From Acanthochromis polyacanthus (lineage: Eukaryota > Chordata > Actinopteri > Pomacentridae): a DNA stretch of 64,000 nt. The notes under the pieces were generated by a model, which was given only the letters and a program-made list of their open reading frames with translations, was not told where the DNA came from and did not search any database. Below are positions 33,186-44,162 of the stretch, one piece after another. Location: contig NC_067113.1 of assembly GCF_021347895.1 (NCBI RefSeq), positions 2,834,251 through 2,898,250 on the forward strand, in the 5' to 3' direction. A program made the translations under genes and the position numbers. Position 1 is the stretch's first letter; the number at the start of each line of letters is the position of its first letter.

Positions 33186-33592
33186 CTGCGGCTTTCCATT
33201 TCCCATGGTTATCCCAAATTCTGTTATCTTTGTTTATTGTTACTGTCCGTCAGACACCACCCCCTCCCCTTAACTTTTGGTGTCACACCTTTCCATTTGC
33301 ATCTGTATGTCAGGTCCTTTGATTGAATTACTCTTTGTTCTTTTGTCTTACCCTCTACTGACTATTTACATACAGTCCCCTCCCTACCCTCTGATCCACC
33401 CTCTGATATCCCCATTAGATGGATACTCTCCAAATGCTCTGGGTGGGCTTACCTTCACAGGCTCATGTTCTGTGTTGGTAAGCCCACCGTATGTCGGAAT
33501 ACCATGAAACACCCAACTACAGCAAACTTTGCAGAACTAAGAGTGAAATTTCTTCAAGAGCTGCAACCAGTGTCCTAATATTATCATACAAT

Positions 33593-36500
33593 CAGTGACG
33601 CGCAATCAGGGTAGGCAAGGCTGAAAGGAATAAATGAGATCATTCCATTTTAATAATTCGTTTTTATATTTTTTTCAATTGCTTTTATTATTATTTTATA
33701 TATATAATTTTTCAAATTATAATTTCCGATATAGTACTATATATAGTACCTTTCGGTTTGAAAGTGATGGCATTTAGTGCTTTTTCACAGCCCAATAAAA
33801 ATGACTCAACACCGACTCCTCCTGGCCAGGCAGAATAGCTGCACAAATAACTCACCCTTGCTCTGTACTACGGTGAAGGCCACACCCTCTCCTGAAGGCA
33901 CAGAGCTGCTCTACCTTTATCTGTCATCTCATTGCAACGATGTGTGTTCGTGCATGCACAGTCAGTTTCACCATATAAAAATCATTTACGTAAAAAGGCA
34001 GATCGCTACGCTGCCTTTTTTACATTACCGTGCTTTGCCAATGCTCTACGTATGTTCATGGAGAATTACTGAATTGATACTTCGCTCTCAAGCTAGTTGG
34101 CGGGCTCACCGGCAGGATGACATCGCTAGAGAGATTAAAACAATTTGCACGTCTTTCTTTTGAAGAAAAACGTCAACTTTTGAATGATGGGAGACCAACA
34201 CCTGAGCTACCAGATCTTTAGCAAAGGAAAGGGCAGAAAATTGTTCATACTTTTCAGAGTGAATGGTACAAAAGGAAGGATTGGCTTTGTGGATGTGCTA
34301 CGCTGAACCGGGTGTTCTGCTTTCCATGTTTGCTTTTTGGCAGCACCACTGACAAGGTCTGGACTAATGCTGGATATTGTGATTTGAACAACTTGCCCTG
34401 TGCCATAGCCAAACATGGAAAATCGGTGGTCCACATTCAGAGCCAGATTGCTCTGAAAACATTTGGCCACAGCAGAATTGACCTGGCTTTGGATGAGCAA
34501 AGGTGGCTAGGCATTAGCATACACAATGAGAAGGTTAAGAAGAACACACAAATTCTTAAGAGTCTCATAGATGTTGTGTGTTTCCTTGGTAAACAAGAGC
34601 TGGCTTTCCGTGGAAACAGTGAAATTGAAACTTCATCAAATCGGGGAAATTATATTGAACTGCTGCACCTGCTAACCAGCATGGATGCAAATCTTGCCTC
34701 CCACTTGGCATCTTCTACGGTGTTTTCCGGCACGTCAAACAGAATCCAGAACGACTTGATTGAGGCGATCGCAGATGTTCTGAGGGACAACATAAAAGAA
34801 GAGCGAAGTGTGGCACAGTTTGTTGCTGTGGAGGGGGACGAAATGACAGACATCATCAATAAGGCTCAACTGTCTGTTATTTTAAGGTATATGTCTGGCA
34901 GTGAGGTGAAGGAGGCTTTTCTGGGCTTTGACGATGTCAGTGATGACAGGAGAGCGACAGCAATCGCTGACTATGTCTTAGGTGTACTGGACAAGTTAAA
35001 CTGTACACACAAGGTGGTAGTGCAAACATACGATGGCGCATCAGTGATGGCATCGCAGCTAAATGGAGTGCAGGCGAAAATCAGAGAAAAAGTACCAGAA
35101 GCGTTGTTTACTCACTGTTAAGGGCACAAACTGAACCTCGTCCTCTCACAGTCTGCACAGATGATCGCTGAATGTAAAGTCTTTTTCAAGACTCTGGAAG
35201 GTCTTGCAGCTTATTTCAGCAAGTCCACAAAGTGCAGCAATCTGCTTGATGAAGTGGTGAAAAGGCGCATTCCAAGCGCAGCGGCGACCAGATGGAACTC
35301 AAACTCCAGGTTTGTTGAGACTGTCATGTTCCACTATGCCGAGCTTCGTGAGGTGTTCAGTCTTATCCAAGAAAACCCCGACGACTGGGATAGACAAGCT
35401 CTGACTATGGCCTCTGGATTCAGCCTCTGGCTCTCCAAAGCATCTACGTGCTTCCTTCTCATGGTGTACAGCGCGGTTTTCACAGAGACAGACGCATTGT
35501 TCCGTGTTCTTCAGGCCAAGGTGATGGACATAGGATTCTGCTCTCTTCGGGTCAGTGACACCATGAAAGCCTTGAGCAAGCAGCGCGAGTCGTTTGACTC
35601 ATTTTATGAATGTTTCCAGGAGCGGTGCAAAGCGCTGACCTTGGTCGACAGCGACACGCGCAGCAAACGGCCAGCCGCAGATGAGAGAAGAGAGTTGTTT
35701 TACAGAATCCTGGACAACATCAGTCTGCAAATGGAGGCAAGATTCAAGAACCTGGGAGAACTTTACTTTTTCTGGCTTTGGTTGACTGTAAAAAGTTTGA
35801 TGAACTGTCCGCGCATTTTGATGATGCAAAACTGCATAGCCTCGCTAAATATGGCAAGCATTTTGAATTTGTGAGGCTAAAGGCCGACCTCATTGGACTG
35901 TACAGCTCACAGATGATCAAAAACAAATCACCTCACGAGCTGCTTGTGTTCCTCGTTGAAAATGACCTTGAACAAACTGTTCCAGAGGCAGCAAAAAATT
36001 CCTAAAGTTGGTTTGACCATTCCAGCCACCACAGCATCGGTGGAGAGGTCTTTTTCTGCCTTAAAACACATCAAAACGTACAGTCACAACAGGACAGAGC
36101 AAGGAAGACTTTCATCTCTGGCTCTGATATCCATTGAGAAAGAGAGGCTCATCAAACTGAAAGCCAAGACAGAGGACTTTTACAACGCTGTAATCAACAA
36201 CTTTGTCCAGAAGGACAGGCGCATGGACTTCATCTTCAAATAAAGTAAGTCTAGTCTCTCTCTCTCTCTCTCTCGATGGTGGTGTTCATTGTGTAAGCTA
36301 TATGGTGATTATGGTCAAACATCGCGCTTGTTCTTAATAATCGGATAACTGTGAATGGCATGAATTAAGGGCAAGAGGAGCTGCACATATGTGCAGTAGA
36401 GTGTTGAGCACAAGCCTATTTGTTGTTTTTGGTTGTTGTTTTCAGGTATTCTTTCATTAAATGTGTGTGTGGGGTGTAGGCCCTGGAGAGAGGAGCGTTT

Positions 36501-36787
36501 CAGCACCGCAGACAGCTCCGTGTCCGAATTGTCATTTTCTCACTCATTTTGCTTCTTGAACATAAACAAGGAATGCGCCGTGTTGTCATGAGATATAAAG
36601 TTAATTGGGAGAGTCTTGGAACTGCTATTAAATTATTGTTTAAGCTTTTTTAATGGTGTCTTACTATCTTGATTTTGTTAGATTAAGCAGGCACTTACCT
36701 GCCTACACATGTAAATTGTCATTGGTGTGTCCGTCGCAATTTGCGACTGCCTGCCTACCTAACCCTGGAGCTCACGGCACGTGCCTG
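33593..36787 (+). mobile_element. Near-complete hAT transposon with perfect 8-bp target duplication
   Basis: CATACAAT flanks the element on both sides (33585-33592 and 36788-36795). The ends are CAGTGACGCGCAATCAGGGT on the left and ACGGCACGTGCCTG on the right, imperfect inverted termini of a CAGTGACGTGC-type hAT family. The 3195-bp body contains one long transposase gene with few lesions, so the copy is fairly young. A (TC)n run sits just after the gene at 36256-36274. Confidence 0.95.
34117..36243 (+). pseudogene. hAT transposase (ZMYM1/DUF4371-like), lightly damaged
   Basis: ATG at 34117-34119 starts MTSLERLKQFARLSFEEKRQ. A TTF-type zinc-finger block (HTFQSEWYKRKDWLCGCA ... FCFPCLLFG) is followed by the DUF4371-like catalytic region (EGDEMTDIINKAQLSVIL, VVVQTYDGASVMASQLNG), GHKLNLVLSQS, AATRWNSNSRFVETV, and the C-terminal hAT dimerisation domain (TIPATTASVERSFSALKHIK). 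Total about 700 codons, normal for the family. Lesions: in-frame TAG at 34219-34221, in-frame TAA at 35119-35121 (immediately before GHKLNL), a frame change near 35775 and a compensating one near 36000. Domain order is complete. The protein would have moved this element by cut-and-paste; it is inactive as assembled. Confidence 0.9.
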
Positions 36788-36799
36788 CATACAATGACT

Positions 36800-38320
36800 T
36801 AATCAGTCAGCTACTGAATACTACAACAAGACAAAAGACATTCTACACCTCTGGGGGAAATAAAAAACTCTTTTAAAATAGAGCTTTAAGAATTGCTTTC
36901 TTGTGGAAATCTGAAAATACAATTTTGTACTGGTGTAAAACTGGGTTTGGAGATATTAAGGAAGATTTTCCCACAAAACTGAACTATAGTCCAGTTTAAT
37001 TCTGTAGAATAATTCCCCCACCTACACATAACGGATGAGTTACAAATTCATGACACTTCACAACCAAATGCTCACTATAATTAATATATTCATATTAGAC
37101 ATTTAGTGTATACACGGACCAGCATGTCCTCCACAAGCTTCTACTACAGGAGGTTTAGGAGAAACAGCATCACACTCCCAACGTGACTAATCTGACTGCT
37201 GAGATTGAAAATGATTTCCTATATCTTGTTGTTTCAATTTAACAGTGCAGGATCCTGTTTCACACTTGCGTGCTCAGTTCAGATATTGTTATAGAAATTC
37301 TGATTAGCCTTGTTTAGAGCGGGATCAAAGTACAGCAATCATCAAAGAGGCTGCAGGTGAACTACATGACACAGCTTTAATAGGAGTTTTCAGGATAATG
37401 TAGGTTCAGCTAAATGTTTATCAGCAAGAATTTGACTTGCTTCTAATCTTCTTAATAATTGAGAGAAATGCTGAATCAGAGCCAAATCACATTCTGTAGG
37501 TATTGCACCTGCTGCTAGTCTGCTCTTGTACATGCAGCAGAATTTCCATTCAGAAACGATCAAACAGCAGCAATTCACCCTTGAAGCATAGTGCATTTTT
37601 TGAAAATTCCATCTGAGAAAACATCCCCAAAATCAATCAGTAACAGCTTCAACACTTTGAGCCTGAAATGAAAACCTTGGAACTCACATTTGGGAGAACT
37701 TTGAAATACAATAAGTCTCCTTTTCCTAATCATCAGGCCACAAAGAGATTTAAAAACTTTTTCATTTTCTGACTCTTTTAGTTATTGTGGAACTAAGCAG
37801 CACATGTATTGAATGTATGTTGCTCAGTAACTTTCAAAAATAAATGCTGGGTTGAAAATAAATAAGAGATAGGCACTAACAACAAGAAATGTCTGACATG
37901 TTTCATCTATGGTTGAAAATGAAGTTGTAAAGTGAAGGACAGATGAAGGAACAAATCCATCACTGTCAATGCAGTCTTTTTGAACCGTGTGGGTGAATCA
38001 TCACATGCTGAAGCTCCGGAGTAGTAAAGAAAAAAAAAGCTGTGCAGATGATGGTGTAGCTGCTTGACCTGCTGCTCCAGAGTTAAAAAGCATCCTACAT
38101 TCAGTAACATATTGTCACTGTTGGTACAGTTATCTGATGAAAAATGCACCGTGAACCAGACAGCAACTAAACAGCTGGGGAAAAGTGCAGACATTCATGT
38201 AAATATAAGCTGATTAGCATTATCAGGTAGTGCTGCTTAACAGGGCCTGGCCAATCCGCCCACTAGTCCACTAAAATTCAAGTAAGTTTAAGACACATTT
38301 AAGTTCACTGGACTCTTTCG
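36800..38320. other. Non-coding, nothing recognised
   Basis: No supported feature; unique-looking sequence with scattered short ORFs only. Confidence 0.5.
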
Positions 38321-38324
38321 GTAC

Positions 38325-38730
38325 ATATTATCACTCCGCCGCGTTGTGACGATCGGTGTTGGTTTGTCTGTCCGTCTGTTAGCAACATTATTCAAAAACA
38401 GATCAACAGATTTGGATGAAAATTTTCAGAGAAGGTCAAAAATGGCACAAGGACCAAGTGATTAGATTTTAGCAGTGATGCAGCTTAAAGTCTGGATCCA
38501 TGGATTTGTTAAAGATTTTTGTATCATTGCGAGATAGTAGCATGGTTTCACTTTAACTATGACTACAAGTGAACACTACGTCAGCTACCTGCTGATGATC
38601 ACATTATTGCGATCATACTAGAAATTGACCATTGTAGACCACAAATTTTTTAAAGATTCCATCCGTTGGAAATCATACAATGACTGACCAGCCTTGGCAG
38701 AGTACTGTGCTCTCTGAGTGCTTTTCTTGT
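38325..38730 (+). mobile_element. Dispersed fish repeat of unknown class
   Basis: ATCACTCCGCCGCGTTGTGA then GTTGGTTTGTCTGTCCGTCT, AGCAACATTATTCAAAAACA and GGATGAAAATTTTCAGAGAA is a repeat I recall as common in fish genomes; the right end is CCTTGGCAGAGTACTGTGCT. No inverted termini or coding sequence seen. A related GTCTGT-type segment may lie at 60290-60570. Confidence 0.5.
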
Positions 38731-40125
38731 TAGTGTTTGCATGTAACTCATTTAGTCAATAATTTGCTGTTAAAATAACAAGGCAATTGGCCACACTGTC
38801 TGCCTTACTGGTGAATTCTGCTACATTTGAGGGAAACAAGTATTGTCATGAGCTCATGTCCTTGGGCAAACAGGCAGCGACACACAGCACATAGGAGAAA
38901 CAAAAGAAGACCATCTTTAGTTTACAGCATGCTCTACTGTGCTGATTTAGTCTTAAGTATCTGGAAGTGGCGAACAACAGCTGTGTGACAATGCATATTC
39001 ATGGGGTTGTTCATCAGATTTACATTTAGAAAAGTATAACACGTTTAAAACATATTTCAAGGATTACATGTGCATTATCTAATGTCCATATTGCAGAAAA
39101 GGGCAAGTCAGTGGCGTTTGACAGCGCACAAACCTTTAAAATAAGTATTCAGCTGTGAAACATCTCTATACCACTTCTACAAGTCGATATTTTACAACAT
39201 TTTAAAATATATAAATATTAAAAACTGTGGAAATAGTGTGCTTTAATAATTTCCACACTTTTTCTTTCAAGATAAAGTTAGGCCCCAACAGATACTCGAC
39301 CAACAATTTGATTAAACACACTCAGAATAACATCAATTATGAAGACACTTTATTAGAAATGACTGGAACTGATCCTATTGTCTTATTAACCATCAGTGTG
39401 GCTCTGCAGATGTCTACCATACAATGCCCATTCTGTCTGAATCGATTTCCATTTCAATACAGAATAATGTGTTTTTAGAAAGATAAAGTGACAGCTCTGC
39501 CTGTGTCTTCTCTCACCATACCGACCTCTGCTGTATGATTAGTCTCTGTGGGACTTCATCAGGGCCTGGCTATTGATTGCAGATCAGCTTAATGAAGGTG
39601 ACATTTCAACCCACCAGTCCGGACCATGTCATAAACTCCCCTAGGTGGCTGGATTGAAGTAGAGAAATAGAAAGTAATTGATGGATTTAATTAGCTGACC
39701 AATTTGCCCCATATTCTTATATATAATAGATATATATTCTTAAATATCATAGATATATTCTTATATATCATAGATATATAAGAATAGATTGCATTTAGGT
39801 GGTTAGATAATTATCTATGCATTTAGATTTTTTTTTTTCAAAATTGGAAACTTGCCATGCATAATAAATGATGCTGCATCTGCACATAGTCTGAAAACTG
39901 TCATCATTCTGAGCATTTCTGTGTTGTAAGAAATCTGGAAAGCTTGGCTTGCAAAACATATCAATTTATCATCCATGCGTATGTTTTGTCCAATAGATGT
40001 GATTTCAGTTTTATTTTCAAATGTGTATTTTTAACAGCATCAGCTACAGAAACACACTCCTGAATACTGTCTAGCTTCTAATCTTAAATTTATTGGTGCA
40101 ACATTTTCAGTCCTAGATCTTTATC

Positions 40126-40127
<2 letters not shown>
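38731..40127. other. Non-coding; short palindromic AT segment near 39718-39785
   Basis: No gene. At about 39718-39785 the words ATATTCTTATATAT and ATCATAGATATAT repeat three times and end in the inverted ATATATAAGAATAG. Otherwise unassigned. Confidence 0.5.

Positions 40128-40198
<71 letters not shown>
40128..40198. repeat. (AT)n microsatellite, left part of a split array
   Basis: AT dinucleotides broken by one AGG near 40166. The array resumes at 40488 after a MITE insertion. Confidence 0.95.
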
Positions 40199-40202
<4 letters not shown>

Positions 40203-40483
40203 AGGGTAGAGACTGCGATTTGGTAGAGTTGGAGTCTCTACCAGTAGAGTTTGCAATTGTAATCTCTACCAGTAGAAACTCCAATCCTACCAGTAGAGAT
40301 GGAACTTTAAATCTGACCCCTGCCCTGACCTTAAAAGTCTAACCTTAGCCCTGACAAATCTCTACTGGTAGGACTGGAGTTTCTACTGGTAGAGATTGCG
40401 ATCACAGTCCCTACTGGTAGAGACTCCAATCGCAATCTCTACTGGTAGAAACTCCAACTCTACCAAATCGCAGTCTCTACCCT

Positions 40484-40487
<4 letters not shown>
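40199..40487. mobile_element. Palindromic 289-bp MITE built of CTACCAGTAG repeats
   Basis: Ends TGTCAGGGTAGAGACTGCGA (left) and TCGCAGTCTCTACCCTGACA (right) are perfect inverted copies that extend through GATTTGGTAGAGTTGGAGT. The left arm contains three CTACCAGTAGA units and the right arm four CTACTGGTAGA units spaced about 25-30 bases. It sits inside an (AT)n array, so the target duplication (probably TA or AT) cannot be measured. Superfamily unknown. Confidence 0.85.

Positions 40488-40571
<84 letters not shown>
40488..40571. repeat. (AT)n-(CA)n-(TA)n compound microsatellite
   Basis: AT run to about 40525, then CACACA to about 40558, then TATATATA up to the Tc1 insertion at 40572. Confidence 0.95.
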
Positions 40572-42104
40572 CAGTGGGTGCGGAAAGTATTCAGACCCCT
40601 TGAAATTTTCTCTGTGTCATTGCAGCCATTTGCCCAAATCAAAAGAGTTCATTTTATTTCTCAATAATGTACACTCAGCACCCCATTTTGACAGAAAAAA
40701 ACAGAAATGTAGAATTTTTTGCAAATTTATTAAAAAAGAAAAACTGAAATATCACATGGTCAGAAGTATTCAGACCTTTTACAGCGACATTCATATTTAA
40801 CTCACATGCTGTCCATTTCTTCTGATCCTCCTCGAGATGGTTCTGCTTCTTTATTGGAGTCCAGCTGTGTTTAATTAAACTGATTGGACTTGATTAGGAA
40901 AGGCACACATCTGTCTATATAAGACCTAACAGCTCACAGTGCATGTCACAGCAAATGAGAATCATGAGGTGGAAGGAACTGCCCAAGGAGCTCAGAGACA
41001 GAATTGTGGGAAGGCACAGATCTGGCCAAGGTTACAAAATAATTTCTGCAGCACTCAAGGTTCCTAAGAGCACAGTGGCCTCCATAATCCTCAAATGGAA
41101 GACGTTTGGGGACGACCACAACTCCTCCTAGACCTGGCCGTCCAGCCAAACTGAGCAATGGTGGGAGAAGAGCCTTGGTGAGAGAGGTAAAGAAGAACCC
41201 AAAGATCACTGTGGCTGAGCTCCAGAGATGCAGTTGGGAGATAGGAGAAAGTTCCACAAAGTCAACTATCAGTGCAGCCCTCCACCAGTCGGGGTTTTAT
41301 GGCAGAGTGGCCCAACGGAAGCCTCTCCTCAGTGCAAGACACATGAAAGCCCGCATAGAGTTTGCCAAAAAACACATGAAGGACTCCCAGACTATGAGAA
41401 ATAAGATTCTCTGGTCTGATGAGACCAAGATTGAACTTTTTGGTGTTAATTCTAAGCGGTATGTGTGGAGAAAACCAGGCACTGCTCATCACCTGCCCAA
41501 TACAATCCCGACAGTGAAACATGGTGGTGGGAGCATCATGTTGTGGGGGTGTTTTTCAGCTGCAGGGACAGGACGGCTGGTTGCAATTGAAGGAAGGATG
41601 AATGCGGCCAAGTACAGAGATATCCTGGAGGAAAACCTCTTCCAGAGTACAACTCTGTGACCGTTCTTGACTGGCCCAGCCAGAGCCTGACCTGAACCAA
41701 TTTGAGCATCTCTGGAGAGACCTCAAAATGGCTGTCCACCAAAGTTCACTATCCAACCTGACAGAACTGGAGAGGATCTGCAAGGAAGAATGACAGAGAA
41801 TCCCCAAATCCAGGTGTGAAAAACTTGTTGCATCATTCCCAAGAAGACTCATGGCTGTACTAGCTGAAAAGGGTGCTTCTACTCAATACTGAGCACAGGG
41901 TCTGAATACTTCTGACCATGTGATATTTCAGTTTTTCTTTTTTAATAAATTTGCAAAATTTCTACATTTCTGTTTTTTTCTGTCAAGATGGGGTGCTGAG
42001 TGTACATTAATGAGAAATAACATGAACTTTTTTGATTTGGGCAAATGGCTGCAATGACACACAGAGTGAAAAATTTCAAGGGGTCTGAATATTTTCCGTA
42101 CCCA

Positions 42105-42107
<3 letters not shown>
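40572..42107 (+). mobile_element. Tc1-like transposon copy, internally deleted, inserted in an (AT)n array
   Basis: 1536 bp bounded by TA (40570-40571 and 42108-42109). Inverted ends CAGTGGGTGCGGAAAGTATT and ATTTTCCGTACCCACTG extend about 215 bp. The word AAGTATTCAGACC occurs near the outer end (about 40585) and again near 40765, the IR/DR arrangement. The interior is a damaged transposase on the plus strand. A different Tc1 subfamily from the one at 23 kb. Confidence 0.95.
40943..41892 (+). pseudogene. Tc1-like transposase lacking the second catalytic Asp region
   Basis: The first frame ([38 protein letters not shown]) is the paired-type DNA-binding domain; a frame change near 41125 leads to [32 protein letters not shown] (first catalytic Asp) and [19 protein letters not shown]. 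After EENLFQST the text jumps to LTGPARA and then LERPQNGC-like remnants of the LNPIEHLW region. The stretch that should carry the Q-Q-D-N-D-P-K-H box is missing, about 40 codons. The C-terminus (ASFPRRLMAVLAEKGASTQY, stop 41890-41892) is present. It cannot be catalytic. Confidence 0.85.
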
Positions 42108-42109
<2 letters not shown>

Positions 42110-42141
<32 letters not shown>

Positions 42142-43006
42142 CTTTTATATGTACACATATAGTAAATGCTGCAAGATTTCAAGATAGGGAGAAACTGATT
42201 GTATACAGACATTGGGATATAAAATACTTGTTTGTTTAATATGTATGCTTTTGCTTTTTTGGGAAAGGTTAATTCACATAAAGACCTGTAAATATGGGCA
42301 CTATTGCTTTTGAAGAAAATTATTTCCCAGCTTACCCACACTACATAAAAGAAAATGTTGCAGCAATATTAACGCTTACAAACAAATCTCAAATTTGACC
42401 TGTTTTGACATTTGACAGTTAAAATACCCTGACATGGCTATATTCTAAATTCTGGCAGTTTCAAAATGTTCATATCATGTTCAAATTCAACAAACTGTTT
42501 AAATCATTCTAGCTTTTTTTTTTTGTTATGTCTTACGTTTGACCAGGACATGATACTTTGTAATAGTGTATTTTTTCTAAAAACAAGGGTCAGGCAGCCA
42601 TGCTAAGATAATCTTCCATACCGAACAGGCGCCGGTTGCTGCAGGTGTGCACCGTGGATAGTGGCGGTGGAACAATTCGGAGCACAGCCGACAGCAGTGG
42701 CTCACCATAGCGATTAGACAGAGTCCGTGGCAACCTCAGCGGTCCGGAAGCCCAGAGAGAACAGACCTTTTCCAGAGGTCTAGAGGAGCCAGGAGCAGCA
42801 GCTCGACTGAGCAGACCAGGCGGACAGAGCTTACCAGTGGAGATGCGGCAGCTGAGGCTACGATTTGGCAATGACTGGAGTGCGGAGCCCTGCTCTTTTT
42901 GGAGCGCTGACTGAAATGCAGCAGTGCTCCTTCCGCAGCTGCTTCCAATGAGCCGGAATTACCAATGCGGCCATGGACGTAGCAAAGAGAGGGAGGTACT
43001 GAGGAA
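42110..43006. other. Right remnant of the (AT)n array, then unassigned sequence
   Basis: AT dinucleotides continue to about 42139. From 42590 a GC-richer stretch (CAGGCGCCGGTTGCTGCAGG, GCGGTCCGGAAGCCCAGAGA) continues on the other side of the hAT insertion at 44155. It has no obvious coding frame; it might be an LTR or an untranslated exon. Confidence 0.4.
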
Positions 43007-43351
43007 CAGAGATGGGGACTTGAGATTTGATGACTTGGACTCGAGTCAACTCGAGTCGCTGTTTTAATGACTTGTGACTTGACTTGAAAAAAATAAAATA
43101 CTTGCAACTTGACTTGGACTTGGAAGTTAAAGACTCGGGACTTGACTTGACTTGAGACATGATGACTTGAATGACTTGAGTGTTATTATTATTATTCACA
43201 TTATGTTTTCAGTTAGAATGACATTGCTGATATGTAAAATGCTGGATAGTGGAACATATGCTTTTAATTTGAAATCGGCTTGCCGTATCAACCAGTCCCT
43301 CGGGGGGGGGGGGGGGGGCCTCCACGGCAGCGCCCACCGCCGGATATCAAC

Positions 43352-43512
43352 ATGCCAGCCGTACCCAAGGTAATCATAATCTTCGGGTACCAGGATTTCT
43401 ATCAAGACGGGAAACGACGAACAGCAGTTTGCAAGACGTGCAACGTGAAAATCACAGACAGTCAGATGACAACGTCAGATTTCGTCCGACATTTGAAGAC
43501 CCATTTGGCCCA
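43352..43512 (+). CDS. BED-type zinc-finger first exon of a hAT transposase
   Basis: ATG at 43352-43354 gives MPAVPKVIIIFGYQDFYQDG, then KRRTAVCKTCNVKITDSQ and SDFVRHLKTHLA, with a C-x2-C-x16-H-x3-H finger. The exon ends at CCCA followed by the strong donor GTAAGT (43513). BED fingers bind hAT termini and subterminal repeats. No downstream transposase exon exists in the element, so the finger could only be made as part of a chimeric or truncated product. The frame also extends upstream through a G-run (43302-43318), but without an ATG. A retained, uninterrupted DNA-binding exon in an otherwise gutted element is notable. Confidence 0.65.
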
Positions 43513-43549
43513 GTAAGTGCTTGTCAATTGATTATGTGTGGATCTGTGT

Positions 43550-43659
43550 GAGTGAGTGAGTGAGTGAGTGAGTGAGTGAGTGAGAGACAGAGTGTGTGTG
43601 AGGGTGAGTATATGTGTGCATATGAAAGTGTGTGTGAGAGAGAGAGTGTGTGGTAGGGA

Positions 43660-43704
<45 letters not shown>

Positions 43705-43706
43705 CA
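43550..43706. repeat. Compound (GTGA)n, (GT)n and (GA)n microsatellite
   Basis: GTGA units at about 43551-43582, mixed GTGT/GAGA at 43600-43678, then an uninterrupted GA run to about 43704. Confidence 0.95.
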
Positions 43707-44162
43707 GGACTTTAACGAAGTTTAATATTAGCTGTTAAATGTTTTCATTGTTTGTTTCAACGCAGTGTTCAAAAATCATTTTATTTTGCATGTGTGTGTT
43801 ATCAATAATTTACAATAAATAATTTTATGATGTTATTACTGTTTAGTTTGATTCTATGCGGTATTTTACTGAACATGAGTATTTACAAAGCAAATCCAAA
43901 TCATCTTTTTAACATGTTGGGCACATTAGCCAGTGATGTTAACTGATAGTTACTTATATCTTGTCTTTTCACTTTATTAAGATCATATTCTGCAGGTAAA
44001 ATTACAATAATGTGACTTGACTTGGACTTGACTGGACATAACCTGTGACTTGACTTGACTTGCCCAAGAAAAAAATACTTGGGACTTGAGACTTGAAGGT
44101 TAAGACTTGAGACTTACTTGAGACTTGCACATGTGTGACTTGGTCCCATCTCTGCTGAGGAA

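Larger units (their letters stand above)
43007..44154 (+). mobile_element. Non-autonomous hAT element, 1148 bp, with perfect 8-bp duplication
   Basis: Starts CAGAGATGGGGACTTGAG, ends GACTTGGTCCCATCTCTG, and is flanked by CTGAGGAA at 42999-43006 and 44155-44162. Both subterminal regions (43010-43165 and 44010-44140) are packed with GACTTG repeats in the same and opposite sense, an arrangement shared with CAGAGGTGGGACCAAGTC-type hAT elements of fish. A BED-finger exon lies between them, with a (GTGA)n/(GTGT)n/(GA)n array at 43550-43705 in the following intron-like sequence. Confidence 0.9.

Noticed and set aside
40460..40642. 60-codon ORF across the microsatellite
   Set aside because: Translation of AT and CA dinucleotides with a few bases of Tc1 terminus.
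42590..42871. Small minus-strand ORFs as a host exon
   Set aside because: GC-richer, but no splice signals or domain; possibly LTR or untranslated sequence.
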